This document shows positions 16,875-26,054 of a stretch of 64,000 bases of DNA, piece after piece. Position 1 is the stretch's first letter. Every line of letters starts with the position of its first letter. Position numbers and translations under genes: made by a program. Origin of the DNA: Aeromicrobium wangtongii (GTDB lineage: Bacteria; Actinomycetota; Actinomycetes; Propionibacteriales; Nocardioidaceae); assembly GCF_024584515.1 (NCBI RefSeq), contig NZ_CP102173.1:1922001-1986000 (forward strand), given 5' to 3'. The notes beneath the pieces were generated by a model, which had not been told where the DNA came from, ran no database searches, and saw nothing but the letters and a program-made list of their open reading frames with translations.

Positions 16875-17033
16875 CAGGCGATCACCGTAACCGTTCGAGA
16901 CATCGGGAGCCGCATGCCGCGCTTCGCGCTCAGCCGCCTGCACACGTGGGATGCAGAGTTCCCGGGCCACGACCGCTTCTACACGGCGGACCCGTTTGGG
17001 AACCGGCTGGAGTTCTTGGAATCGCGGGGCTGA
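16875..17033 (+). pseudogene. C-terminal remnant of a VOC (glyoxalase-like) gene
   Basis: The frame ending at TGA 17031-17033 reads HTWDAEFPGHDRFYTADPFGNRLEFLESRG in part: DRFYTADPFGNRLEFLES is the typical end of a VOC domain. Upstream the frame hits a stop at 16872-16874, and no N-terminal half of the domain is present. The 5' part overlaps the promoter region of the secreted-protein gene on the other strand. This looks like a truncated, dead gene. The rest of the 305-base stretch 16848-17152 shows nothing else. Confidence 0.6.
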
Positions 17034-17152
17034 ACAGCATCCAGCCTCGCCCCCTCTCCCCTACCAGCGCAGCGAGCATCGCGAGCTCATCCTCGCCGAC
17101 CGTCACGAGTGCGAGCTGGAGGGGCCCGTCCGTGCGCTGCTAGCCTCCGCTG

Positions 17153-17860
17153 ATGCGCGGCACCATTCTCACGCTCGGCGGTGGCGGCTTCTCGATGTCG
17201 GATGACGGCACGTCGGCCCTGGACGACTTCCTGCTCGAGCTGACCGGCAAGGATCGTCCGCGCATCTGCTTCGTGCCCACGGCCAGCGGTGACGCCGACG
17301 GCTACAGCCAGAACTTCGAGTCGTCCTTCGCCGGCCGCGCCGAGACATCGGTGCTCTCGCTGTTCTGCCATGAGCCGTGGGGTTACACGGACCCGGGCAT
17401 GCTGCTGGAGCAGGACGTCATCTACGTCGGCGGTGGCTCGACGGCGAATCTCCTCGCTGTGTGGCGCCTGCACGGTTTGCCTGACCTGCTGACCGAGGCG
17501 GCTGCCCAGGGCGTGATCCTTGCGGGGATCAGCGCGGGCATGAACTGCTGGTTCGAGGGGTCCTCGACGGACTCCTTCGGGCCGCTGGCTCCTCTCGCCG
17601 ACGGTCTCGGGTTCATCAAGGCCTCCGCATGCCCGCACTATCTCGGGGAGCCGGGCCGTCGCGAGAAGTACCTGGGATGGGTGGCCGATGGTTCGCTCGG
17701 CGATGGATACGCCGTCGACGAGTACACCGCTCTCCTCTTCCGGGACGGTGAGCTGGTCGAGGCGTTGACCGAGCGGGACGACCGGCCGGCATTCCGCGTC
17801 GAGCGCGACGGCCACGGTGGAGCGGTGGAGACCCAGATCCCGGTTCGCACGGTCACCTGA
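17153..17860 (+). CDS. Peptidase E-like protein (S51 family)
   Basis: A 235-residue serine peptidase of the aspartyl-dipeptidase (PepE)/cyanophycinase family. The nucleophile Ser lies in ILAGISAGMNCWFEGS (GxSAG), and the preceding DVIYVGGGSTANLLAVWR loop carries the expected GGGxTxxL pattern. The N-terminus TILTLGGGGFSMSDD is typical of the YgaJ/PepE-like branch. It is cytoplasmic and would cleave Asp-X dipeptides in the best-known family members; substrate here is not proven. It is a single gene followed by the convergent YunG-like gene 19 bases away. Confidence 0.88.
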   Translation: MRGTILTLGGGGFSMSDDGTSALDDFLLELTGKDRPRICFVPTASGDADGYSQNFESSFAGRAETSVLSLFCHEPWGYTDPGMLLEQDVIYVGGGSTANLLAVWRLHGLPDLLTEAAAQGVILAGISAGMNCWFEGSSTDSFGPLAPLADGLGFIKASACPHYLGEPGRREKYLGWVADGSLGDGYAVDEYTALLFRDGELVEALTERDDRPAFRVERDGHGGAVETQIPVRTVT

Positions 17861-17879
17861 GCACGAGATCTCCACTTCA

Positions 17880-18263
17880 CTAAGTCGGCGGCGACTCTGC
17901 GAGGCGCGCCTTGACCCGCGCTGCCAGCAGTGCGTACTGGGCATCGAGCCTCGTGGGGCCTGTGGGTCGCTCGACCTCGGTGCCGCCCACGACCGATTCG
18001 TGCGGGCCGAACTGCCCGATGGTGAGGTCGACCTCCCGCCCGTCAGGTAGACGGTTCCACCAGTGGAAGTCGACACGCGCCCCGTTCACGAGGACCTCCC
18101 CCATCACCAGCGACCCACCGAAGTAGTCGTGCATGACCACGGCGGTCGTCGCACATTGACCCCGTGCCGGGTTGCCCGGATGCCACGCCGCGACGTCCTC
18201 GGGCGAGCAGGTGTCCGCGCCCCACGACTCGCGCAGGGCAGCAGCGACGGTGTCCAGTTCCAT
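17880..18263 (-). CDS. YunG family protein
   Basis: A 127-residue protein with the family's pattern: SWGADTCSPEDVAAWHPGNP, GQCATTAVVMHDYFGG, and VDFHWWNRLPDGREVDLT. The conserved Cys, His and Asp residues in these blocks suggest a cysteine-peptidase-like or transglutaminase-like active site, but no function is established for YunG. ATG 18263 or GTG 18269 may be the start. It has no membrane segment. Confidence 0.75.
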   Translation of the reverse strand: MELDTVAAALRESWGADTCSPEDVAAWHPGNPARGQCATTAVVMHDYFGGSLVMGEVLVNGARVDFHWWNRLPDGREVDLTIGQFGPHESVVGGTEVERPTGPTRLDAQYALLAARVKARLAESPPT

Positions 18264-18314
18264 GCGCACGACACTAGGGCGCAGGGCCGACAGCCCTCTC
18301 CCCCAATGTGGGTC

Positions 18315-18770
18315 CTAGAGCTGTGACAACCCCACGAGGAGACACACGAACGCCGCTGTCGTCAGCACCGAACGAAGATGGTTGAAGACGACCCAGCGGT
18401 CCTCGAAGGCATCGCGCAGCTGCGCGGCGGCGCCCGTGCCGGTCTCCAGCGCATCGTTCAGCGGGACGTTCACGGCGCCGGTCACGACGAATGCGCCGAC
18501 CGCGTACAGGATGACCCCCGCCACGAGCCACGGTCGGGCATCGGTGTGCCAGCCCAGGATCGCCGCAGCCAGCGCGGCCACCCCAGCACCTGCGAAGACC
18601 AGGAGGAACACCGGATTCAGGATCGCGGCGTTGATCGCTCGCATGCTCTGCACGAAGGTCGCGTCGTCGGTGCGACGCAGCCCCGGCATGACCGCATAGG
18701 AGAACGCCGCGAACAGTCCTGCGGAGAGTCCCACCAGCGCGGTCGCGACCACCAACGAGGCGCGCGTCAT
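18315..18770 (-). CDS. DUF1772 (anthrone oxygenase-like) membrane protein
   Basis: A 151-residue protein with four hydrophobic segments, beginning ASLVVATALVGLSAGLFAAF and including NAAILNPVFLLVFAGAG and the FVVTGAVNVPLNDALE motif that marks DUF1772. The family is related to fungal anthrone oxygenases; bacterial roles are unknown. Its ATG at 18770 overlaps the stop of the upstream NmrA-like gene (ATGA), so the two are cotranscribed and probably act in the same detoxification or redox function. Confidence 0.82.
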   Translation of the reverse strand: MTRASLVVATALVGLSAGLFAAFSYAVMPGLRRTDDATFVQSMRAINAAILNPVFLLVFAGAGVAALAAAILGWHTDARPWLVAGVILYAVGAFVVTGAVNVPLNDALETGTGAAAQLRDAFEDRWVVFNHLRSVLTTAAFVCLLVGLSQL

Positions 18771-19597
18771 GCGCTGACCGCCCACACCTCGGTCGCGGCG
18801 GTGGCCGTCGCGTAGTCGCGGAAGTCCCGAGGGGATCGCCCGAGGACCTGCTCCAGATCACCGGTCAGGTGCGAGTTCCGACCATCGAGCACTTTCGTGA
18901 ACAGATGGGTCAGGAACTCGACGAGATCCGCGGGGACCGCCTGCTCCGCGAGGCCGGCAGCGAACTCGGGCGTCGACACCGGGACGAAGCTGATCGGGCG
19001 GCCCGAGGCCCCGGCGATCTCCTCCACGGCGTCCCCGAACGTCAGCAGTCGTGGCCCGGTGAGCTCATACGTCCTCCCGGCGTGCTCCGGACGGGTCAGG
19101 GCGGCCACGGCCGCGTCGGCCAGGTCGTCGGCGTCCACGAATGGCTCGGTCACGGTGCCGGTCGGAAGGGTCAGCTGTCCGGCCAGGATGTCGTCGAGCA
19201 GGAACGACTCGCTGAAGTTCTGCGAGAACCAGCTCGACCGCAGGATGGTCCAGGCAACGCCGGAGTCGCGTACCGCCTGCTCGGTCGGCCAGCCGTCCTC
19301 CTCGCCTCGGCCGGAGAGCAGCACGAGCCGCTCGACCCCCGCGTCGCGGGCGATGTGCGACAGCGTGCGGATAGCCTCGGCGGCGCCCGGTGCTGCCATG
19401 TCGGGGTGATAGGCCAGGTACACAGCGCCGACCCCCGCCAGTACTGCCGGCCAGGTCGACTCGTCGGCCCAGTCGAAGCGCGGTGTGCCGCGTCTGGATC
19501 CGCTCCGGACGGGGATGTCGAGTGCCGCGAGTCGCGCAACGACCCGGCGGCCGGTGGTTCCGGTGCCGCTGAGGACGGCTGTCATTAATGAGGTCAT
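18767..19597 (-). CDS. NmrA/NAD(P)H-binding family oxidoreductase-like protein
   Basis: A 276-residue Rossmann protein of the atypical short-chain dehydrogenase group. The nucleotide-binding start TAVLSGTGTTGRRVVARL shows GxGxxGxxV. Later blocks (VERLVLLSGRGEEDGW, WTILRSSWFSQNF, PFVDADDLADAAVAAL) are those of NmrA-like proteins and quinone oxidoreductase QorB relatives. The classic YxxxK catalytic pair is not obvious, so it may be a sensor or a quinone reductase. Start at ATG 19597 or 19585 is uncertain. It is divergent from an AraC regulator, which likely controls it. Confidence 0.82.
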   Translation of the reverse strand: MTSLMTAVLSGTGTTGRRVVARLAALDIPVRSGSRRGTPRFDWADESTWPAVLAGVGAVYLAYHPDMAAPGAAEAIRTLSHIARDAGVERLVLLSGRGEEDGWPTEQAVRDSGVAWTILRSSWFSQNFSESFLLDDILAGQLTLPTGTVTEPFVDADDLADAAVAALTRPEHAGRTYELTGPRLLTFGDAVEEIAGASGRPISFVPVSTPEFAAGLAEQAVPADLVEFLTHLFTKVLDGRNSHLTGDLEQVLGRSPRDFRDYATATAATEVWAVSA

Positions 19598-19677
19598 GGA
19601 TCCATCGTGGGATCCCCCGGTGAGATGATCCATGGCCGAAAACCCCATTTCCATGCTCGGACGTCTACCGTGAACGA

Positions 19678-20610
19678 GTGGACACTCTGAGCGCGCTCCT
19701 CGACGGTCCCCGAGCCAACGGCGCCTTCCTGCTGCGGTCCGTGCTGAGCGCGCCGTGGGCCTTGCGCGTGCGAGACGAGGCACCGCTGTCGATCGCCGTC
19801 GTGGTGGCCGGCGAGGCCTGGGTGCTCGGCGACGACGAGCACGCCCGCCTCGGTCCCGGGGACGTCATGATCGCCCGCGGCCCGCACCCCTACACGGTCG
19901 CCGACGCGCCGGGCACTCCCCCGAACATCTTCATCGAGCCCGGCCAGCACTGCGTCGACGCCGCGGGCAACAGCCTCGAGGACGTCATGACGCTCGGCAC
20001 CCGCACGTGGGGCAACGACATCGCCGGCGAGACGCTCCTGGTCACCGGGACGTACGAGTCGACGCGTGCCGTCAGCGACCGACTGCTGCGGAGCCTCCCG
20101 GCGACCCTCGTGCTGCGCGCGGACGAGTGGGACGGCCGGCTGGTCGACGTGCTGTGCGAGGAGATGACCCGCGACGAGCTCGGTCAGGAGGTCTATCTGG
20201 ACCGTCTGCTCGATCTCGTGCTGATCGATGCGGTGCGCGCCTGGTTCGCCGGTGACCCTGCGCGGACGCCGGCCTGGCACCGCGCTGCCCGCGAGCCCGT
20301 GGTCGGCCCCGCCCTGCAGCTGCTGGAGGACGATGTGGCCCGCCCGTGGACGCTCGACGTCCTCGCGCGCGAGATCGGCGTCTCCCGCGCGGCACTGGCT
20401 CGGCGCTTCACCGCGGCGGTCGGGCAGCCGCCCATGGCGTACCTGACCGATCTTCGGCTGGACGTCGCCGCCGATCTGCTCCGCGATCCGACGATGACGA
20501 TCGCGGCGGTCGCCCACCGGGTGGGCTACGGCAGCGCGTTCGCCCTGAGCGCCGCATTCAAGCGGGTGCGCGGCGTGAGCCCGAGCCAGCACCGCGTCCG
20601 CGCGAGCTGA
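19678..20610 (+). CDS. AraC family transcriptional regulator with cupin sensor domain
   Basis: A 310-residue regulator. Residues about 10-180 form a cupin sensor domain (AVVVAGEAWVLGDDEHARLGPGDVMIARG), and the last 100 residues hold two helix-turn-helix motifs (WTLDVLAREIGVSRAALARR and AVAHRVGYGSAFALSAAFKR). Starts at GTG 19678. The divergent NmrA-DUF1772 pair, 80 bases away, is the probable target, a common arrangement for this subfamily. Confidence 0.9.
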   Translation: MDTLSALLDGPRANGAFLLRSVLSAPWALRVRDEAPLSIAVVVAGEAWVLGDDEHARLGPGDVMIARGPHPYTVADAPGTPPNIFIEPGQHCVDAAGNSLEDVMTLGTRTWGNDIAGETLLVTGTYESTRAVSDRLLRSLPATLVLRADEWDGRLVDVLCEEMTRDELGQEVYLDRLLDLVLIDAVRAWFAGDPARTPAWHRAAREPVVGPALQLLEDDVARPWTLDVLAREIGVSRAALARRFTAAVGQPPMAYLTDLRLDVAADLLRDPTMTIAAVAHRVGYGSAFALSAAFKRVRGVSPSQHRVRAS

Positions 20611-20616
20611 GGCCGC

Positions 20617-20737
20617 GGACGGACGATGAGGCTTTGCGGTAGCCCCAGCGACCACAAACCCTCATCCTCCGTCCCTGGCCGGACGAAGGATGAGGGGTTG
20701 GGGTTGCCCCAGCTACCGCAAACCCTCATCTTCGGTC
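20617..20737. repeat. Two tandem imperfect palindromes between convergent genes
   Basis: Two related hairpin units of about 58 bases, at 20617-20675 and 20681-20737. Each opens with GGACG..GATGAGG and closes with AAACCCTCATC..GGTCC or CGTCC, with a shared CCCCAGC(G/T)ACC centre. They sit between the convergent araC and permease genes and may stop transcription from both sides; the duplication resembles a small repetitive element. Confidence 0.65.
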
Positions 20738-20744
20738 CCCCCGC

Positions 20745-21995
20745 TCAGAGCTTGAGCGCGCCGGTGGCCAGGAGCACCGCGGCGAGCACGGCGAGCGTCC
20801 ACAGCAGGATGCACACGCCGAGCTCCGGCGCGGTGAGCGTCGTCTTGCCTCGCTCACGGCGTGCCCGCAGGTACAGCAGCGTCCCCGGGGCATAGATCAG
20901 GCAGCTGAGCAGGAGGTAGCGCGACCCCGCCGAGTACAACAGGAACACCGCGTACACGATCGCCAGCGCCGCGACGACCTGGTCGCGCCGTCGTCGCTCC
21001 GTCGTGGCCCCGTCGTACGTCTGCCCGGTCACCGTCAGCTTGAACGCGTACGCCGCCACGAGCAGGTACGGCACCAGCGCGAGGGCCGTGTCGAGCTTGA
21101 GCATGAAGTCCAGTGCGTTGTCGATGACCAGGACGAGCAGGAGGAACAGCTGCACCGAGACGCTGGTTGTCACCAGCGCGGCGATGGGCGTGCCGTTGCT
21201 GTTCTCGCGGGCGAGCGCCCGCGGCATGATCTCGGTCCGTGCCGGGTCGAACATCACCTCGGCGTTCAGCAGGGTCCACGCGAGGTATGCACCCAGCACC
21301 GACACGATCACCGCGACGTCGATCATCGTCCCGCCCCACTCCCCCACGGCGGACCTCAGCACGACGCCCATCGACGGCTGCTCGGCGTGCGCGAGCCGAC
21401 TCTGCGGCAGGATGCCGTACGACACGAGCGCCACCGAGGCGAACAGCGCCAGGGTGCTGACGAAGCCCAGCACCGTGGCCCGGCCGATGTCCTCGCGACG
21501 ACGCGCCAGCCTCGAGTAGGCGCTGGCCCCCTCGACCCCCAGGAACACGAAGGTCGTGATGAGCATCGTGGCCTTGACCTCCTCGAACAAGGACGCACGG
21601 CCAGCACCGTGTTGCCCTGACCAAGTCCCGGCAGGAAGGCGCCGATGCTGGCCATCGCGAAGGTCAGGTAGAAGACGTTGCCCACGACGTTGCTGGCCCA
21701 GTAGCCCCAGGCGACGTTGAATCCGGCAGTTGCCGAAACCCGCCTGCGCGTACACGTAGATGCCGTTGTCCAGATCCGGGCGGCGCACCGCCAGCGACTG
21801 GAAGACGAAGGCCAGCATCAGCATCCCGGTCCCTGCAATGACCCAGGCGATGACTGCCCCCAGGACGCCCGTCGCCGCGCCGAAGTTCTGCGGCAGCGTG
21901 AAGACCCCGCCGCCGACGATGGACCCGACGACCATCCCGGCCAGCGTCAGCACCGAGACCTTCGGCGCCCCGGACCTCACGTCCTCGGTGGTCAT
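20745..21995 (-). pseudogene. Basic amino acid/polyamine antiporter (APC family, ArcD-like), decayed
   Basis: The N-terminal part (VLTLAGMVVGSIVGGGVFTLP) and C-terminal part (ATMLITTFVFLGVEGASAYS onward) are typical of APA-type arginine-ornithine or lysine permeases. After residue 89 (AGFGN) the frame is lost: the true continuation AGFNVAWGYWASNVVGNVFY is readable one base further on, consistent with loss of two bases at about 21728. A second lesion at about 21590-21600 joins GQGNTVLA to SLFEEVKATM and lacks roughly 60 residues normally found between them. The remaining frame is open by chance (416 codons against the usual 470-480). It starts 4 bases after the lysX stop. Confidence 0.78.
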
Positions 21996-21999
21996 CTGC

Positions 22000-24900
22000 T
22001 CAACGCTGCGGCTTGACCAGCGGGAACAGGATCGTGTCCCTGATGCTGAGGCCCGTCAGGTTCATCACCAGTCGGTCGATGCCCAGTCCCATCCCGCCGG
22101 TGGGCGGCATCCCGTACTCCAGCGCCATGAGGAAGTCCTCGTCGACCTGCATCGCCTCGGCGTCGCCGGCGGCCGCCAGCAGCGACTGGGCGACCAGCCG
22201 CTCGCGTTGGTCGACGGGGTCCACGAGCTCGGAGTACGCCGTCCCCTGCTCGGCGCCGAAGATCACCAGGTCCCACTTCTCGGTGAGCCGCGGGTCGTGG
22301 CGGTGCGGTCTGGTCAGCGGGGCGTTCTCCTTGGGGAAGTCGGTGTAGAAGACCGGGGTGACGGTGGTCCCCTCGCACAGCTCGCTGTAGATCTCCTCGA
22401 GCACGAATCCCCAGGACGGGTCGAGGTCGAGCTCGATCCCCAGCCGGTCGGCGTGCTTGCGCAGGATGCCGATGGGTGTGTCCGCGGTGATCTCCTCGCC
22501 CAGCGCCTCCGAGACCGCCTCGCAGATCGTCTTGACCGGCCACTGCCCCGACAGGTCGTACTCCTGGACCTTCCCGTCCCGGTCCGTGCGCCGCGCCATG
22601 GGCGATCCGTAGACGGCGGTGGCCGCCTCCTGGATCAACTCCTGGGTGAGGACACGCATCGTGCCGTAGTCGCCGTAGCTCTCGTAGACCTCCAGCGAGG
22701 TGAACTCGGGATTGTGCTTGAAGTCGGCACCCTCGTTGCGGAACTGGCGACCCACCTCGAAGACCTTCTCCATGCCGCCCACGAGCAGTCGCTTGAGGTG
22801 CAGCTCGGTCGCGATCCGCAGGTACAGGTCCATGTCGTACGCGTTGATGTGAGTCTCGAACGGTCGCGCATTGGCGCCTCCGTGGATGGTCTGGAGGATG
22901 GGTGTCTCCACCTCGGTGAAGCCACGCGCCTGCAGCGAGTCGCGGACGCTGCGCACGATCGCGGTTCGCTGGTACGCGACGGTGCGCGAGTCCGGGCGCA
23001 CGATGAGGTCGACGTACCGCATCCGCACCCGCGCATCGGGATCGGTCAGCCCTTCGTGCTTGTCGGGCAACGGCCGCAGCGACTTGCTGGTCAGCATCAC
23101 CGACGCCGCGCGTACGGACAGCTCACCGCGGCGCGTGGTGATCACCTCGCCCGTGACGCTCACGTGGTCGCCCAGGTCGATCGAGTGCTCCCAGAACGTC
23201 AGCTGCTCGGGCGCCAGGTGCTCAGCGTCCACCATCACCTGCAGGTCGCCGCTGCCGTCGCGCAGCGCCGCGAAGCCGATGTGCCCCATGTCCCGCTTGA
23301 GCAGGACCCGTCCCACGACCGAGACCGTGATGCCGGTCAGCGTGTCGGGCGGCAGGCCGTCCCCGGCGAGGGCGCGGACCTCCGCGAGCGTGTGGGTGCG
23401 CGGGGCCGTCACCGGATAGGGGTCGACGCCGCTGGCGCGGATCTGGTCCAGCTTCTCTCGGCGGACGCGCATCTGCTCGGGCAGGTGCTCGGTCGAGATG
23501 GCCTCGGCCACGACGTCGGGTGCCGGCGGGATCAGCGCCCGGACGGCTGCTGCGTGCTCGGTGTCCCCCGTGCGCAGACCGTCCGGGGCACCGCGCCGGT
23601 GGCGCAGGCTCGCGATGGTCGGCGCGACGAGGAACCCCTCCGCGCTGCCGGCCGCCGTGCCGACCCGCGGCAGGTCCGAGGCGTACTCGTAGCCCATGTA
23701 GCGCGGCTGCCAGTCCGGCTGGTACTTCGCATTCGAGCGGTACAGGGATTCCAGCTCCCAGTTCTTGCTGGCGATGAGCAGGCTTTGACGCCACAGGCGG
23801 GCCACCGGTCCGGCTCCGATCTCGGCGCCGCGGGCGAACGCCTCGCGGAACATCGCGAAGTTCAGCGACACCAGCCCGATGCCGAATGTCGCCGCCTCGC
23901 CGGCCAAGGCGGCCACCATGAGCTCCACGACCCCGTTGTCCGCGGACGGGTCGCGCCGCATCAGGTCCAGCGAGAGGCCGGTGCGTCCCCAGGGCACGAA
24001 GCTCAGGAACCCGCGGAGCCGGCCGTCGCGGTCGCGGGTCTCCACCAGCACGCACGCCTCGTCCAGCGGGTCCCCCAGCCGTCCGAGTGCCATCGAGAAA
24101 CCCCGCTCGTCCCCACCGTCACCGCGCCACGACGCGGCTGCCTCGCCGAGGGCCGCGAAGTCCGTGTCGGTCAGGCTTGCGTGCCGCACGACCCGAGTGG
24201 TGTAGCCGCGTCTGGTCAGTCGCGTGACCGGCTGGCGCACACCCTTCATGCCCGGCCCGTTGAGCGAGAAGCTCGCCATGTCGACGATCGCCTCGTCCCC
24301 GATGTCCAGCAGCGACAGGCCCGCGTCGGCGTACGCCACCGCGCCCTCACGGCCCGCACCCATCACGGCCAGGGACCAGCCGTTCGACCGCGCCTCCGCA
24401 CGCCACCTGGACAACGCGTCGGGCCAGTAGGCGGGGTCTCCCACGGGGTTGCCACTGGCCAGGCTCACGGAGCCGACCACGCGGTAGGAGACGCCTGCTC
24501 TGGCAGTGTCCACCTGCCCGGTGTCCCACACGACCGCCTTGTCGCGTCGCGTCGCGAAGTAGCCAAGGGAGTCGTGTTCGCCGAAGTCGCGCAGCAGGGC
24601 TCGGACCCGCGCCTCGTCCGCGACCTCCAACGTGCGGGTGCCGCGCGGCGCGCGGAACAGGATCACCGTTGCGCTCAGGACGACCACCGCCCCCACCAGA
24701 CCGATCACCATCCGCACCCACCACGGCGCCGTCGCCGACGTGTCGAACCCGGTGCGGCCCAGGTCGAGCAGCATCGAGTCGAAGACGTAGACCGTCGAGT
24801 CGCCGAACCCCGGCGACCGTCCGGCCGCGCTGACCAGCGCGGCGCCGCCGAGCACCATCACCAGTCCCCCGCCCAGGAACACCACGACGGCCGTGAGCAG

Positions 24901-25383
24901 GCTGCCCGACACACGACGTGCGACGAACTGTGGCCGCACGCGCACGGCCAGGACGATGACCGTGCCGACCAGCACCAGGCCCAGCGAGGCCAGCACGACG
25001 TTGTCCCCTTCCGCGATCTCCTCGATCCGGCCGATCTCAGGAACTCCGAGCCACCAGATGACTCCGAGCCACCACGCCGCCCTCAGCCGACGACGCAGCC
25101 CGACGCCGGTGACCAGCAGCAACGCGGCGTACACCAGGCTCGGCACGACCGGGATGGTCAGCAATGACAACGGGTCGTCGTAGTGGGCAAAGTAGCGCCG
25201 CCACGGCGGGACCAGGGTGACGATCACCGTGAAGACGCCGAACAGGAACATCACGCCGGCGAAGCGGTCCGGCCAGCCGTCGTCAGCGGGACGCCGCATC
25301 ACGGGCAGCTTTGAGCCGGAGCTCCGGTCTGTGTCGGGCGGCTCGTGCGTGCGCTTCTCGCCGGGTGCGGTGGTGTCGGTCAT
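22000..25383 (-). CDS. lysX: Bifunctional lysylphosphatidylglycerol synthase/lysyl-tRNA synthetase LysX
   Basis: A 1127-residue fusion. The first 230 residues or so are a multi-helix membrane domain (FAGVMFLFGVFTVIVTLVPP), then a DUF2156 aminoacyl-transferase domain (RVRALLRDFGEHDSLGYFAT to YMGYEYASDLPRVG), then a lysyl-tRNA synthetase with OB-fold (VSVVGRVLLKRDMGHIGFAA) and class II motifs (FTEVETPIL, FEVGRQFRNEG, GMGLGIDRLVM). It charges tRNA-Lys and transfers lysine to phosphatidylglycerol, lowering membrane charge; M. tuberculosis LysX (1172 residues) gives resistance to cationic peptides. AGGAGG stands before ATG 25383, which overlaps the DUF998 stop. Confidence 0.93.
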   Translation of the reverse strand: MTDTTAPGEKRTHEPPDTDRSSGSKLPVMRRPADDGWPDRFAGVMFLFGVFTVIVTLVPPWRRYFAHYDDPLSLLTIPVVPSLVYAALLLVTGVGLRRRLRAAWWLGVIWWLGVPEIGRIEEIAEGDNVVLASLGLVLVGTVIVLAVRVRPQFVARRVSGSLLTAVVVFLGGGLVMVLGGAALVSAAGRSPGFGDSTVYVFDSMLLDLGRTGFDTSATAPWWVRMVIGLVGAVVVLSATVILFRAPRGTRTLEVADEARVRALLRDFGEHDSLGYFATRRDKAVVWDTGQVDTARAGVSYRVVGSVSLASGNPVGDPAYWPDALSRWRAEARSNGWSLAVMGAGREGAVAYADAGLSLLDIGDEAIVDMASFSLNGPGMKGVRQPVTRLTRRGYTTRVVRHASLTDTDFAALGEAAASWRGDGGDERGFSMALGRLGDPLDEACVLVETRDRDGRLRGFLSFVPWGRTGLSLDLMRRDPSADNGVVELMVAALAGEAATFGIGLVSLNFAMFREAFARGAEIGAGPVARLWRQSLLIASKNWELESLYRSNAKYQPDWQPRYMGYEYASDLPRVGTAAGSAEGFLVAPTIASLRHRRGAPDGLRTGDTEHAAAVRALIPPAPDVVAEAISTEHLPEQMRVRREKLDQIRASGVDPYPVTAPRTHTLAEVRALAGDGLPPDTLTGITVSVVGRVLLKRDMGHIGFAALRDGSGDLQVMVDAEHLAPEQLTFWEHSIDLGDHVSVTGEVITTRRGELSVRAASVMLTSKSLRPLPDKHEGLTDPDARVRMRYVDLIVRPDSRTVAYQRTAIVRSVRDSLQARGFTEVETPILQTIHGGANARPFETHINAYDMDLYLRIATELHLKRLLVGGMEKVFEVGRQFRNEGADFKHNPEFTSLEVYESYGDYGTMRVLTQELIQEAATAVYGSPMARRTDRDGKVQEYDLSGQWPVKTICEAVSEALGEEITADTPIGILRKHADRLGIELDLDPSWGFVLEEIYSELCEGTTVTPVFYTDFPKENAPLTRPHRHDPRLTEKWDLVIFGAEQGTAYSELVDPVDQRERLVAQSLLAAAGDAEAMQVDEDFLMALEYGMPPTGGMGLGIDRLVMNLTGLSIRDTILFPLVKPQR

Positions 25384-26054
25384 GGCGATCCTCCTGCTCG
25401 GGACGCGCGGTCCGGCTGGACCGACGCGAACATGCCTAGGCACACGAGCCATGCGCTCATGCCCGCGATGTGCAGTCGCTGACTGGTGGCCAGCGCCCAC
25501 TCCGGCCAGTCGGCGACGACGGACAGGCCCATCAGTGCTCCCGCGACCAGGCCGGACCCCCAGAACAGCCACCACGCGCAGCGGTGGAACCAACCGGGGC
25601 CGGTGCGCCGGGTCGCTGCCCAGGCTGCGGCCATCCCGATGTACAGGCCGACGTCCGAGGCGGTGGAGAGGGCGTTGTGCAGGACGCTCTGGGAGCGGTC
25701 CGCGGCCGAGTCGCACACGGTTCCTTCGCTGCATGGCGCGGTGACCACGGCGGCTGCCGCGGCACCGACCGCGAAGAGAAGCGTGCTGATGAGCACGACG
25801 GTGCGCATCGGACGTGGCGGCATCGCCGCACCCACGTATGGCAGCAGCACCAGGACCAGCGCAGCACAGAGCAGGTCCATCATGCGTGACAGCGTCGCGT
25901 GCGGAGCGCCCGGCGCTGCCAGCTGGCTGACGACCTCGCTCATGCCCTCGAACCCGCGCAGCACCCAGTCGAGCACGAAGCTCGAGTACGCAGCCCCGGC
26001 GAGGACGCCGATGATGATCAGGATCGCCCCACGCCGGCTCACACGGCCACTCAT
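25380..26054 (-). CDS. DUF998 family membrane protein
   Basis: A 224-residue protein with about six hydrophobic helices (GAILIIIGVLAGAAYSSFVL, LLCAALVLVLLPYVGAAM, VVLISTLLFAVGAAAAAVV and others) arranged as in the DUF998 family. A Cys pair (PCSEGTVCDSAADRSQS) lies in an extracytoplasmic loop and could form a disulfide. Function is unknown. Its start overlaps the stop of the LssY-like gene and its stop overlaps the lysX start (both ATGA), so it is coupled to LysX production and may help in membrane lipid handling. Confidence 0.78.
   Translation of the reverse strand: MSGRVSRRGAILIIIGVLAGAAYSSFVLDWVLRGFEGMSEVVSQLAAPGAPHATLSRMMDLLCAALVLVLLPYVGAAMPPRPMRTVVLISTLLFAVGAAAAAVVTAPCSEGTVCDSAADRSQSVLHNALSTASDVGLYIGMAAAWAATRRTGPGWFHRCAWWLFWGSGLVAGALMGLSVVADWPEWALATSQRLHIAGMSAWLVCLGMFASVQPDRASRAGGSP

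Noticed and set aside
20745..21995. The permease as an intact short transporter
   Set aside because: Residues 90-134 do not match the family and the correct continuation is readable in another frame; about 60 further residues are missing.
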